Shown here piece after piece: positions 1 through 8,228 of a DNA stretch of 64,000 nt (its first letter is position 1; each line of letters begins with the position of its first letter). This DNA is from Paraburkholderia sejongensis (GTDB taxonomy: Bacteria; Pseudomonadota; Gammaproteobacteria; Burkholderiales; Burkholderiaceae), in assembly GCF_020880815.1 (NCBI RefSeq), contig NZ_JAJITD010000012.1:124001-188000 (forward strand), written 5' to 3'. The position numbers and the translations under genes are program-made. Below the pieces are notes generated by a model. That model was not told the DNA's origin, did no database searches, and worked only from the letters and a program-made list of their open reading frames with translations.

Positions 1-326
1 TGATGCTCGCCGTGATGTTGCTTACGTCGAAGGGCGCGGCCGGCGTGTCCGGCAGCGGGCTGGTCGCGCTCGTCGCTACGCTCACGGTGATTCCGGACTT
101 GCCCGTCGCCGGGGTGGCGCTGCTGGTGGGCATCGACCGCTTCATGTCCGAGGCGCGCGCGTTGACGAGCGTGATCAGCAACGCGTGCGCGGTGATCGTC
201 GTGTCGATCTGGCAGGGCGCGTGCGACCGCGCGCGTCTCGCCCAGATGCTGCGGGCGGCCGGGCCGGGGCGCCCGGAGGTCGCGAAGGACCCCGCCAAGG
301 ACCCCGCGCCAGGCACGCCGGGGTGA
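1..326 (+). CDS. dctA: C4-dicarboxylate/proton symporter DctA, C-terminal fragment
   Basis: Only the last ~108 codons are present; the gene starts left of the window. The reading frame is open from base 1 to the TGA at 324-326. The residues SKGAAGVSGSG, LPVAGVALLVGIDRFMSEAR and ALTSVISNACAVIVVS match the conserved C-terminal transport core of the dicarboxylate/amino acid:cation symporter (DAACS) family, whose DctA members import succinate, fumarate and malate through the inner membrane. The tail is rich in Pro, Gly and Lys and diverges from the family, as is usual for DctA. The assignment to DctA rather than GltP rests on the FMSEAR..TSVISN stretch. Confidence 0.85.
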   Translation, partial: MLAVMLLTSKGAAGVSGSGLVALVATLTVIPDLPVAGVALLVGIDRFMSEARALTSVISNACAVIVVSIWQGACDRARLAQMLRAAGPGRPEVAKDPAKDPAPGTPG

Positions 327-366
327 CCGGGAGCCTGGCCGGGAAAGGCGTTGCCGTCGTGCCGCG

Positions 367-1161
367 TCAGTGCGCGGAGACGGAATCGAGCCCGGTCGAT
401 CTCACTTCGGTTTGCACATCGGGCGATGCCAGGTAGTCGAGCAGCGCCTTCGCTTCCTTCGGATGCTGCGCGCCGACCGGGATGCCGGCGGCGTAACGCG
501 TGACGGACTGCAGCGACTCGGGAATCTTGCCGACGAACGTGACGCCCTGGACCGGCAGCAGTTCGCTCACTTGCTGGAAGCCGATTTCGTAGTCGCCTTT
601 CGCGACCACCGACGCCACCGGAATCCGCGGAATCATCTTCGCCTTCGGCTTCACCTGGTCCTCGATGCCGAGCTTCTTGAACAATTCCCGCTCGATATAG
701 ACGCCGCTCGCGCTGTCCGAGTAGGCGACCGACTTCGCATGCAGCAAGGTCTGCCGCAGGCTTTCGGGCGAGCTGATGTCGGGCTTCGCCGCACCTTCGC
801 GCACGACCACGCCGATGCGCGAGTCCGCCAGTTCGACCCGCGATTCCGGAATCACCTTACCTTGCTTGATCAGCTCGTCGAGTGCGTAGCCGACCATGAT
901 CACGGCGTCCGCGGGCTCGCCACGCGCGAGCCGGTTCGGAATTGCCTCGGGCGATTTGCCCATCGACGGCCCGAGTGTGGTGTCGAGCGTGTTGCCCGTC
1001 TGGGAGGCGAATTTGGGGCCGAGCGCCTTGTACGCGGCGGTGAAGCCGCCCGAGCTCATCACGTGAAGGTCGGCGGCCTGGACGTTCGCCGGGGCGGCCG
1101 AGCTGGCGACGAGCGCCGCCGCGCAAAATTTCAGAAGCAGATTTTTCATGGTTGTGGACAT
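367..1161 (-). CDS. orphan ModA-like periplasmic substrate-binding protein
   Basis: A 264-residue secreted binding protein of the ModA-like periplasmic-binding fold. A signal peptide is visible (MKNLLLKFCAAALVASS, then a likely cut after NVQA), followed by LHVMSSGGFTAAYKALGPKF and a body typical of molybdate/tungstate-type binding proteins. An internal ATG at 1149 (MKNLLL) is an equally good start. No modB or modC genes lie near it. It follows an MFS carrier gene by about 30 bp on the same strand, so the two are probably co-transcribed. The ligand cannot be read from the sequence; an organic anion is as likely as molybdate. Confidence 0.75.
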   Translation of the reverse strand: MSTTMKNLLLKFCAAALVASSAAPANVQAADLHVMSSGGFTAAYKALGPKFASQTGNTLDTTLGPSMGKSPEAIPNRLARGEPADAVIMVGYALDELIKQGKVIPESRVELADSRIGVVVREGAAKPDISSPESLRQTLLHAKSVAYSDSASGVYIERELFKKLGIEDQVKPKAKMIPRIPVASVVAKGDYEIGFQQVSELLPVQGVTFVGKIPESLQSVTRYAAGIPVGAQHPKEAKALLDYLASPDVQTEVRSTGLDSVSAH

Positions 1162-1192
1162 GCAGGGTTGCGATGGATGCAGGACAGACGAA

Positions 1193-2488
1193 TCAGTGGG
1201 CCGGCGTCAGCGTCACTGCGCGCCGGCGATACAGCGCGAAGGTCGCCAACAGCGCGCATGCCGCGGCGAAACTCATCCAGTAGCCGGGCGCGGCCTTGTC
1301 GCCGGTCATATGAATGAGCGCCGTCGAGATCGCAGGCGTGAAGCCGCCGAACACGGCGGTCGCGAGGCTGTAGGCGAGCGAGAAACCAGCGACGCGGACG
1401 TGCGCCGGCATCACTTCCGTGAGCGCGACGACCATCGCGCCGTTATAGATGCCGTACATGAACGAGAGCCACAGCAGGACGAGCAGCATGTTGACGAAGC
1501 TCGGCGCGTGAGCGAGCAGCGAAAGCGCCGGGTAGGCGGTCGCGATGGCGAGCACCGTCATGCCGACGAGCAGCGGCCGGCGGCCGATCTTGTCGGAGAG
1601 CGCGCCGCCGATCGGCAGCCACACGAAGTTCGACACGCCCACACACAGCGTCACGAGCAGACTGTCGGCCGTGCTCAGATGCAGGACCGTCTTGCCGAAG
1701 GTCGGTGCGTAGACCGTGATGAGATAGAAGCTGGTGGTGGTCATCGCGACCAGCATCATGCCGGCGACGACCACGGCCCAGTTGTGGGCCAGCGTGCGGA
1801 ACACTTCCTTCATGCTGGGCCGGTGCTGGCGCGCCTTGAACTCCTGGGTTTCCTCCAGATTGCGACGCAGCATGAAGATGAACGGCACGATCATGCAGCC
1901 GACGAAGAACGGTACGCGCCAGCCCCACGCGGCGATGGCCGATGTGCTCAGCCACTGATTGAGCGCGAAGCCAAGGCCCGCCGCCACGACGATCGCCACT
2001 TGCTGGCTAGCGGACTGCCAGCTCGTGAAAAAGCCTTTGCGGCCGGGCGTGGCCATTTCTGCGAGATACACCGACACGCCGCCCAGCTCGGCGCCCGCCG
2101 AGAAGCCCTGGAGCAGCCGTCCGAGCAGCACGAGCGCCGGCGCGAGAAGTCCAATCGTTGCATAGCCCGGTACGAACGCGATCAGGATCGTGCCGCTCGC
2201 CATGATGGACAGCGTGACGATGAGACCCTTGCGGCGGCCGACGTCGTCGATATACGCGCCAAGCACGACCGCGCCCAGCGGCCGCATCAGGAAGCCGGCG
2301 CCGAACACGGCGAACGTCATCATCAACGACGCGAACTCGCTTTGGGCGGGAAAGAAGACGTTGGCGATCTGCGTGGCGTAGAAGCCAAACAGGAAGAAGT
2401 CGAACTGCTCGAGGAAATTGCCGGCCGTTACGCGAAAAACCGCGGCGGCCTTTGACTGTCCGGGCGAAAGGCTAGACGAGGGGTGCAT
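1193..2488 (-). CDS. MFS carrier, metabolite:H+ symporter type (citrate/tricarballylate-like)
   Basis: A 431-residue, 12-helix inner-membrane carrier. The N-terminus (AAVFRVTAGNFLEQFDFFLF), RPLGAVVLGAYIDDVGRRKG and LLGRLLQGFSAGAELGG are hallmarks of the metabolite:H+ symporter (MHS) group that includes CitA and TcuC. I chose the ATG at 2488 because an AGGAGA ribosome site lies just upstream; the frame is open 27 codons further, but without such a site. The ModA-like binding protein follows 31 bp downstream. Substrate is inferred as a di- or tricarboxylate from the family only. Confidence 0.8.
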   Translation of the reverse strand: MHPSSSLSPGQSKAAAVFRVTAGNFLEQFDFFLFGFYATQIANVFFPAQSEFASLMMTFAVFGAGFLMRPLGAVVLGAYIDDVGRRKGLIVTLSIMASGTILIAFVPGYATIGLLAPALVLLGRLLQGFSAGAELGGVSVYLAEMATPGRKGFFTSWQSASQQVAIVVAAGLGFALNQWLSTSAIAAWGWRVPFFVGCMIVPFIFMLRRNLEETQEFKARQHRPSMKEVFRTLAHNWAVVVAGMMLVAMTTTSFYLITVYAPTFGKTVLHLSTADSLLVTLCVGVSNFVWLPIGGALSDKIGRRPLLVGMTVLAIATAYPALSLLAHAPSFVNMLLVLLWLSFMYGIYNGAMVVALTEVMPAHVRVAGFSLAYSLATAVFGGFTPAISTALIHMTGDKAAPGYWMSFAAACALLATFALYRRRAVTLTPAH

Positions 2489-2746
2489 CGAGGTGTCTCC
2501 TGAAATCCAGAAACGCTGCGGCGTTCCGGGTGGATTTTGATTTCGGCAATATTCGCCCGGCGGGGGCAAAACGTTAAGTGCAATTTTCGGAACGATTGAT
2601 GTTCATTCGTTATCAATCGAGGTCCATAAACACCACCGCGTTGGCCGGCCCGGCTGCGTCGCAGCGTTTCAGCGAGGCAGCGCCAACCCGCCGCCTTCAG
2701 AGGGTTCGCTGTGCGACAATGTCGACCTACTCTTCCGGGAGCACGC

Positions 2747-5131
2747 ATGTCCGAACCGACATCTTCCGCATCTTCGGCACCCGCAGCCGACTGTGGGAGA
2801 GAGCCGATCCACATTCCTGGCGGCATCCAGCCTCACGGCTTTCTGTTCAGCATCGCCGACGACGGCACCGTCCTGCAGGTCAGCGCAAACGTTGCGCAAC
2901 TGACCGGCGCGCCTCCCGAGACCGCACTCGGCCAACCGCTCTGCCGGCTGGTCGGGGACGAGTGGTCGGCGCGTATCGTCGCCGCGCTGGCCTCGCACCG
3001 GGAAGACGGCATTCCTCTTTATGTCGGTTCGATGGACGACCCGCGCCGCGCCGCGAGTGCAAAGACTGCCGGGCACCCGTCGCCGTTCGCGGTCGTCGTA
3101 CACCGGCATCAGCAACTGGCGATCGTCGAACTGGAACCGGCGCGCGGCACCATCGACGTGTTTTCGTCGATGTATCCGCTGGTGCGCACTTTCATCAATC
3201 GTCTGCAGGACGCGGATTCGGTCGAGGCGCTCGCGCAGCTCGCGGCCGACGAAGTGCAACGGATCACCGGTTACGGTCGAACGCTGGTCTATAACTTCGA
3301 CGACAGCGGCAGCGGTCATGTGATCGCCGAACACGTCGAGCCGGGCTACGCGTCGTATCACAATCAGCATTTCCCGGCCTCCGACATTCCGCCGCAAGCT
3401 CGCGCGCTGTACGTGCGCAACCGCATTCGCCTGATCGCGGACGCCGACTATCGGCCGACGCCGCTCGTGCCGCCCCATCATCCGTCGACGCACAAGCCGA
3501 CCGACCTTACCTACGCATCGCTGCGCAGCATCTCGCCGGTCCACGTGCAGTACATGAAGAACATGGGCACGCTGTCGTCGATGTCGATGTCGATCGTCGT
3601 GCGCGGCAGACTGTGGGGGCTGATTTCCTGCCACCACGACAGCGCCCGCGTGCCGCCATTCGAAGTACGCACCGCCTGCGAACACATCGCGCAGATCCTG
3701 TCGCTGCAGATCGAGGCCAAAGAGGACAACGCGCAGGCCGAATACCGGCTCGAATTGCGCCAGACGCTGGCGCGGCTGCTCGCCACGATGGCCAATAGCG
3801 AAAGCTTCACGGACGCGCTCGCGAACGACCCGAAAAACCTGCTCGGCCTGACCGCGTCGGACGGCGCCGCGATCGTGTTCGACGGCCGCATGCTGCTGGT
3901 CGGCACGACCCCGGACGAAGCGGCCGTCGCGAAGCTGGTCGAATGGCTCGACACCCAGGTGGACGACACGTTCGACACCGACACGCTCGCCACCGCGTGT
4001 CCGGTGTTGCCTTCCCATCCCGATCACGCGGGTCTGCTCGCGGTGTCGATCTCCAAACTGTTCCGCAATTACGTGCTGTGGTTTCGTACCGAGGTCGTGC
4101 AGTCGATCGAATGGGCCGGCGACCCGCGCGCGAAACTGGCCGGCTTGTCGGCCTCGCTGTCGCCGCGCCAGAGCTTCGACGTGTGGACGGAAACGGTGCG
4201 CGGCCGCTCGCTGCCGTGGCGCGCGGCCGAACTGGAAATCGCGCTCGAGTTTCGCACCGCGCTGCTCGGCATCGTGCTGGGACGCGCGGAAGAACTCGCG
4301 CAGCTCGCGCTCGAACTGGGGCGCGCGAACCGCGAACTCGAAGGCTTTTCGTACACGGTCTCGCACGATCTGCGCGCGCCGTTGCGGCACATCGTCGGCT
4401 ATGCGGACCTGTTGCGCGAAATGGAAAGCGCGCGGCTCAGCGAGCGCGCCCGCCATTTTCTCGAACGGATCATTTCTTCGGCGAGCTTCGGCGGCAAGCT
4501 GGTCGACGACCTGCTGGCGTTTTCGCAGATGGGGCGCGCGGCACTGCGCCCGCAGTCGATCGACGTGCAGGCGATGACCGAAGCGTTGATCGCCGACGAA
4601 CTGCGCAATGCCGAGGCGCGCGAAATCAGCTGGAAAATCGGCGAACTCGGCGAGGTCACCGCCGACGCGGTGCTATTGCACGTAGTGCTGCGGAACCTGA
4701 TCGAGAACGCAGTAAAATTCAGCTCCACGCGCGAGCACGCGGTGATCGAAATCGGCCGCTACGCGGGCAGCGGTGAACTGGCCGGCCAGCAGGTGTTCTT
4801 CGTGAAGGACAACGGCGTCGGTTTCGACATGCGCTATGTCGACAAGCTGTTCGGCGTGTTTCAGCGCTTGCACCGCAGCGAGGAGTTCCAGGGCACCGGG
4901 ATCGGTCTGGCCAGCGTCAAGCGGATCGTCGAGCGACACGGCGGCAGCGCGTGGGCGCAAGGCGAACTGGAGCGCGGCGCGACCGTGTTCTTTTCGCTGC
5001 CCGACGCGTTCGTTGCGGACTCGCGACCCGGGGAGGAGTCGGCCGCCGCGACCGTCGCCCGGCTCACCGCACTGTCGCCGGGCAAGCAGTTCCGGCCCGT
5101 GCCGAAAGAGTCGAAGGATGAATCGAAATGA
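2747..5131 (+). CDS. bphP: bacteriophytochrome sensor histidine kinase
   Basis: A 794-residue red/far-red photoreceptor kinase. In order: a PAS domain with the biliverdin-binding Cys16 directly before GREPIHIPGGIQPHG; a GAF domain (about 145-310) with the chromophore motif PASDIP and SLRSISPVHVQYMKNMG; a PHY domain; a HisKA domain with the phospho-acceptor in FSYTVSHDLRAPLRH (His540); and a HATPase with NLIENAVKFSS, DNGVGFD and GTGIGLASVKRI. All elements of a functional phytochrome kinase are present. The start at 2747 is preceded by GGGAG; the frame is open 12 codons earlier. The stop overlaps the next start (ATGA), so the kinase and its CheY-like partner are translationally coupled. A heme oxygenase that would make biliverdin is encoded 2.9 kb downstream on the opposite strand. 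Confidence 0.95.
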   Translation: MSEPTSSASSAPAADCGREPIHIPGGIQPHGFLFSIADDGTVLQVSANVAQLTGAPPETALGQPLCRLVGDEWSARIVAALASHREDGIPLYVGSMDDPRRAASAKTAGHPSPFAVVVHRHQQLAIVELEPARGTIDVFSSMYPLVRTFINRLQDADSVEALAQLAADEVQRITGYGRTLVYNFDDSGSGHVIAEHVEPGYASYHNQHFPASDIPPQARALYVRNRIRLIADADYRPTPLVPPHHPSTHKPTDLTYASLRSISPVHVQYMKNMGTLSSMSMSIVVRGRLWGLISCHHDSARVPPFEVRTACEHIAQILSLQIEAKEDNAQAEYRLELRQTLARLLATMANSESFTDALANDPKNLLGLTASDGAAIVFDGRMLLVGTTPDEAAVAKLVEWLDTQVDDTFDTDTLATACPVLPSHPDHAGLLAVSISKLFRNYVLWFRTEVVQSIEWAGDPRAKLAGLSASLSPRQSFDVWTETVRGRSLPWRAAELEIALEFRTALLGIVLGRAEELAQLALELGRANRELEGFSYTVSHDLRAPLRHIVGYADLLREMESARLSERARHFLERIISSASFGGKLVDDLLAFSQMGRAALRPQSIDVQAMTEALIADELRNAEAREISWKIGELGEVTADAVLLHVVLRNLIENAVKFSSTREHAVIEIGRYAGSGELAGQQVFFVKDNGVGFDMRYVDKLFGVFQRLHRSEEFQGTGIGLASVKRIVERHGGSAWAQGELERGATVFFSLPDAFVADSRPGEESAAATVARLTALSPGKQFRPVPKESKDESK

Positions 5132-5580
5132 AGGACAACAACGTGTTGAGACCGATCCTGCTGGTTGAAGATAATCCGAACGACGTGGAACTCACGCTGA
5201 TCGCGCTCGAGAGAACGCGCCTCGCCAATCCCGTGCTGTCGTTGCGCGACGGTGAAGAGGCGTTGCAGTATCTGCGCCGCGAGGGACAGTGGGCCGATCG
5301 CGACGAGGAAAATCCGGCGGTGATTCTGCTCGACAAGAAGCTGCCGAAGATCGACGGCCACGAGGTGCTGAAGGAAGTGCGCGGCGACGAGCGCCTCAAG
5401 CGCATCCCGATCGTGATGCTGACGTCGTCGCGCGAGGAAAGCGATCTGCTGCGAAGCTACGATCTCGGCGTCAATGCTTATGTGGTGAAGCCGGTCGCGT
5501 TCGACGACTTCATGGCCGCGATCAGCGACCTCGGCTTGTTCTGGGCCGTCCTGAACGAACCGCCGCCGTATTCGCGCTGA
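5128..5580 (+). CDS. CheY-like single-domain response regulator, phytochrome partner
   Basis: A 150-residue receiver-only protein. The acidic pocket (VEDNPND), phospho-acceptor Asp69 in VILLDKKLPKIDG, Thr99 in MLTSS and Lys121 in VVKPV are all in place. There is no output domain. The extended loop between strands and the ILLVEDNPNDVELT opening are typical of the Rcp1-like regulators that accompany phytochromes. The gene overlaps bphP by 4 bp and has no separate promoter visible, so it most likely receives phosphate from BphP. It may act by protein contact or pass phosphate to another partner. Confidence 0.9.
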   Translation: MKDNNVLRPILLVEDNPNDVELTLIALERTRLANPVLSLRDGEEALQYLRREGQWADRDEENPAVILLDKKLPKIDGHEVLKEVRGDERLKRIPIVMLTSSREESDLLRSYDLGVNAYVVKPVAFDDFMAAISDLGLFWAVLNEPPPYSR

Positions 5581-5607
5581 AGCTGGCGGGGGTCGCGCGG
5601 CCCGCGT

Positions 5608-7293
5608 CTAGCGATACACCGGCAACGTGACGCGGAAAACCGAGCCGTGGCCGAGGCCGGCGCTTTCGGCGCGGATCGTGCCGCCATGCATCTCCAGCAG
5701 ATTTTTGACCAGCCACAGGCCGAGGCCGAGCCCGGCCACCCGTCCGCCGCCGCTCGCGCCCGACTGTTCGAAACGCTCGAAGATCCGTTCGAGCGACGCC
5801 TGATCCAGACCCGCGCCGCTATCGCGCACCGTCAGTTCGACCTGCTCGCCAAGAGCCCGCACCGACAGTTCGATCGTGCCTTGCGCGGTGAACTTCAACG
5901 CGTTCGACACCAGATTCCAGACCACCTGTTTCATCCTGCTTTCGTCGGCCAGCACCAGCACCGCCGCCAGATCGTCGGCGATCAGGCGCAGGCCTTTCGC
6001 TTCGGCCTGCATGCGCAGGTCTTCCGCGACGATCCCGGCCAGCGCGCCCAGATCGACCGGCTCCAGCCTGACCGACAGCTTGCCGGTGACGATCGCACCG
6101 CTGTCGAGCAGATCGTCCACCATATGGGAAAGCTGCCGGGCGTTGCGGCCGATCACGTCGGTTGCGCGGGTGACGTGCACGGGGTCGGGCAGGCGCCGCA
6201 ACAGATCGGTCCACGACACGATCGCCGACAGCGGCGAGCGCAATTCGTGGCTGACGGTCGTCACGAAATGGTCCATCGCCATCGCCAGACGCTCGCTCTG
6301 CTCACGCGCGCGCTTCTCGGATGCGGCGATCGCGCGCTGCTCCAGTTCCGCCTCTTTACGCACCGTGATGTCCAGCGTGAAGCCGATCACTGAAGCGAGC
6401 GTGCCGTCGCGGACGAAGCGGCCCACTCCACGCACCAGAATCCAGCGCACCACGCCGCTGGCCCAGCCGACCCGGTAGTCCACTTCGAAATGCTCGCGCG
6501 CGGCCAGCGCGCGCTCCATCGCGACACGCACACGCTCGCGGTCATCCGGATGAACCACCTGCTCGAGCAACAGCTGTTCGGTCAGCGTCGTGCCCGGCGC
6601 GAGGCCGAGATTGGCTTTGCATTGATCGGTCGCGTCGATCGCACCGGTCGCCGGATACAACTCCCACGCGCCGAGCTGCGAGAACGCCAGTGCCAGCTGG
6701 AAACGCTCCTGATGTTCGCGCAACTGCTCGCGCGCTTCGTCCGCCAGCACCTGACGCAATTGCGCCTGCGATCGCAGCTTCGCGCGCTCGCGCTGGTTGC
6801 GCTCGTCCTCGAAAACCTGCGCGGTCTCTTCGCTCACGCGCAGCAGGATATGGGCGGTCGCGCTGTCGGAGCGGCTGCCGGCGAGCGGCGTCGCCAGCAG
6901 GCTGGCCTTGATGCGCCAGTAACGCGGCACAGCCGGGGCTGGGCGTGCCGCTGCGCCGGCGCTACCGGCGCTACCGACGTTCGGGGGTTCAGCGGGCGCG
7001 TCGTAACGAAACTGCGACGACCACTTGCCGTCGCCGCCCGACAACTCGCGCAGCGCGGCGCTCAGCCATGCGCGCCGCGCGTCGCGTTGTGCCGCGCTGC
7101 CGACCTGGTTGGTGTCGAGGATCGACTGGCCGAGCAGGTCGTCCAGCTTCTGACCGGTCAGTTCCAGATAGCGCGCATTGGCCAGCACGATCTGATAGTG
7201 GCCATTGAGGATGACATAGGCTTCGGGCAGCAGATCGAATGCGCTCGCCGCATCGAGCCCATCCTGGCCGGCGACGCGTCGTGACATGCCCAT
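5608..7293 (-). CDS. PAS-domain sensor histidine kinase
   Basis: A 561-residue soluble kinase with no obvious membrane segment. It has an N-terminal PAS domain (about 15-155), a coiled-coil-like charged linker (about 160-195), a second PAS/PAC domain (about 198-312), a HisKA domain with VTTVSHELRSPLSAIVSW (His349), and a HATPase with NLVSNALKFTAQG, DSGAGLD and GLGLGLWLVKNLLEMHGG. The first codon overlaps the stop of the heme oxygenase gene (TGATG), so it is coupled to chromophore synthesis. No receiver domain or adjacent response regulator gene on this strand is visible; the regulator at 5128 is a possible partner. A second ATG two codons in is an alternative start. Confidence 0.88.
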   Translation of the reverse strand: MGMSRRVAGQDGLDAASAFDLLPEAYVILNGHYQIVLANARYLELTGQKLDDLLGQSILDTNQVGSAAQRDARRAWLSAALRELSGGDGKWSSQFRYDAPAEPPNVGSAGSAGAAARPAPAVPRYWRIKASLLATPLAGSRSDSATAHILLRVSEETAQVFEDERNQRERAKLRSQAQLRQVLADEAREQLREHQERFQLALAFSQLGAWELYPATGAIDATDQCKANLGLAPGTTLTEQLLLEQVVHPDDRERVRVAMERALAAREHFEVDYRVGWASGVVRWILVRGVGRFVRDGTLASVIGFTLDITVRKEAELEQRAIAASEKRAREQSERLAMAMDHFVTTVSHELRSPLSAIVSWTDLLRRLPDPVHVTRATDVIGRNARQLSHMVDDLLDSGAIVTGKLSVRLEPVDLGALAGIVAEDLRMQAEAKGLRLIADDLAAVLVLADESRMKQVVWNLVSNALKFTAQGTIELSVRALGEQVELTVRDSGAGLDQASLERIFERFEQSGASGGGRVAGLGLGLWLVKNLLEMHGGTIRAESAGLGHGSVFRVTLPVYR

Positions 7294-8033
7294 CAGCGCG
7301 CCTGGTGCTCGAGGCTAACGCCGCGCGGGCTTGCCGTGCCGGCGGCCTCGCGTGCGAGTTCGATCAGGCGGTCGAACGCATGGGCCGCGCCGCGGCAGGC
7401 GTCGTCGATCGCCGTGGGCGTGTGCACGTCGGCGGCCAGCGCGCGGATGAAGGCTCGCCAGCGTGCGGCGAGCGCGTCGCGCCCAGCGTCGAGAAAACAC
7501 AGGGGATGGGGGGCGAGGCGTTCGCGCAAGCGCGCGTACAACACCGCGCCCCCCAGCTGCGAGCCTTCGATCACATAGCAGATGCCCCAACGATAGGCGG
7601 CGTTTTGCGCTTGCGGCCATGCGGCGCTCTGATCGCCGCAATGCGTGGAAGCCGCACGGAGACCGGCGAGATCGTCCGGCTGCACCGACTCGTGCGACAG
7701 GTCGGCATCGATCAGCGCGAGGCGATCGACGTAGGTTGCCGGGTGAAGTGACTGCGGGCCGTCGCCGAAGGTAGCGAGCCACGCTTGAAGCGGCGCGAGC
7801 CAGTTGCGCAGTACCGCGAGATGAGCGACGTAGTCGCGCAGCGCGACGCTGTGCACCGACAGCGGCATCAGCTCGTGCAGCAACTCGTGGCGCTGCGCGG
7901 TCGCGTTGCGCAAAGCGGCCAACACGGCAGGCGTCTCTTCCTGTCTGCCTGGCGAGCGGGCAGTCGGGTCGGCGGTAGCGATCAAGTGGTACGGTTCCAC
8001 ATGAGGGGGAAGAGGTCGATTATAGAGGTGCAT
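7293..8033 (-). CDS. bphO: biliverdin-producing heme oxygenase (BphO type)
   Basis: A 246-residue protein of the bacterial heme oxygenase family. The proximal ligand region LRNATAQRHELLHELM (candidate heme ligand His49) and the distal-helix motif YVIEGSQLGGAVLY are clear. The enzyme opens heme to biliverdin, the chromophore of the phytochrome encoded at 2747. The first ~30 residues are not conserved in the family, so the true start could lie slightly further in. Its stop overlaps the PAS kinase start, and the two genes form an operon that converges on bphP and its regulator. Confidence 0.9.
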   Translation of the reverse strand: MHLYNRPLPPHVEPYHLIATADPTARSPGRQEETPAVLAALRNATAQRHELLHELMPLSVHSVALRDYVAHLAVLRNWLAPLQAWLATFGDGPQSLHPATYVDRLALIDADLSHESVQPDDLAGLRAASTHCGDQSAAWPQAQNAAYRWGICYVIEGSQLGGAVLYARLRERLAPHPLCFLDAGRDALAARWRAFIRALAADVHTPTAIDDACRGAAHAFDRLIELAREAAGTASPRGVSLEHQAR

Positions 8034-8135
8034 TCCCGTTTAGGCGATGGGTTGGGGCGGCCTCCCAAATAAGCAGGTGTGCAGGTTGCTCACCGGGTAA
8101 ACGTCCCTTTCGGGGTTTTGAACTGGCCTCTTAGC

Positions 8136-8207
8136 AGGTCGCTGCAGAGGTCGCTGCAGAGGTCACTTCAGAGGTCGCATCCCAGGTCGCATCACAGGTC
8201 GTATCAG
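8136..8207 (+). repeat. six tandem 12-bp repeats upstream of the pcm-ere fusion gene
   Basis: Units begin at 8136, 8148, 8160, 8172, 8184 and 8196. The first two are identical (AGGTCGCTGCAG); later units drift (AGGTCACTTCAG, AGGTCGCATCCC, AGGTCGCATCAC, AGGTCGTATCAG). Each contains a Shine-Dalgarno-like AGG. The array ends 21 bp before the chosen start at 8229. The 12-bp period keeps frame, so an upstream start at 8079 would read it as an S-L-Q-R-type repeat. Confidence 0.9.
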
Positions 8208-8228
8208 GCGCTGCAGCAGGGGGCCGCG

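Noticed and set aside
367..1161. Reading the binding protein as a true molybdate transporter gene modA
   Set aside because: No modB or modC genes are adjacent, and its neighbour is a secondary organic-acid carrier; only the fold can be claimed.
2669..4456. Long - strand open frame opposite the phytochrome gene
   Set aside because: No domain is recognisable, and it is antisense to a protein with every expected phytochrome motif.
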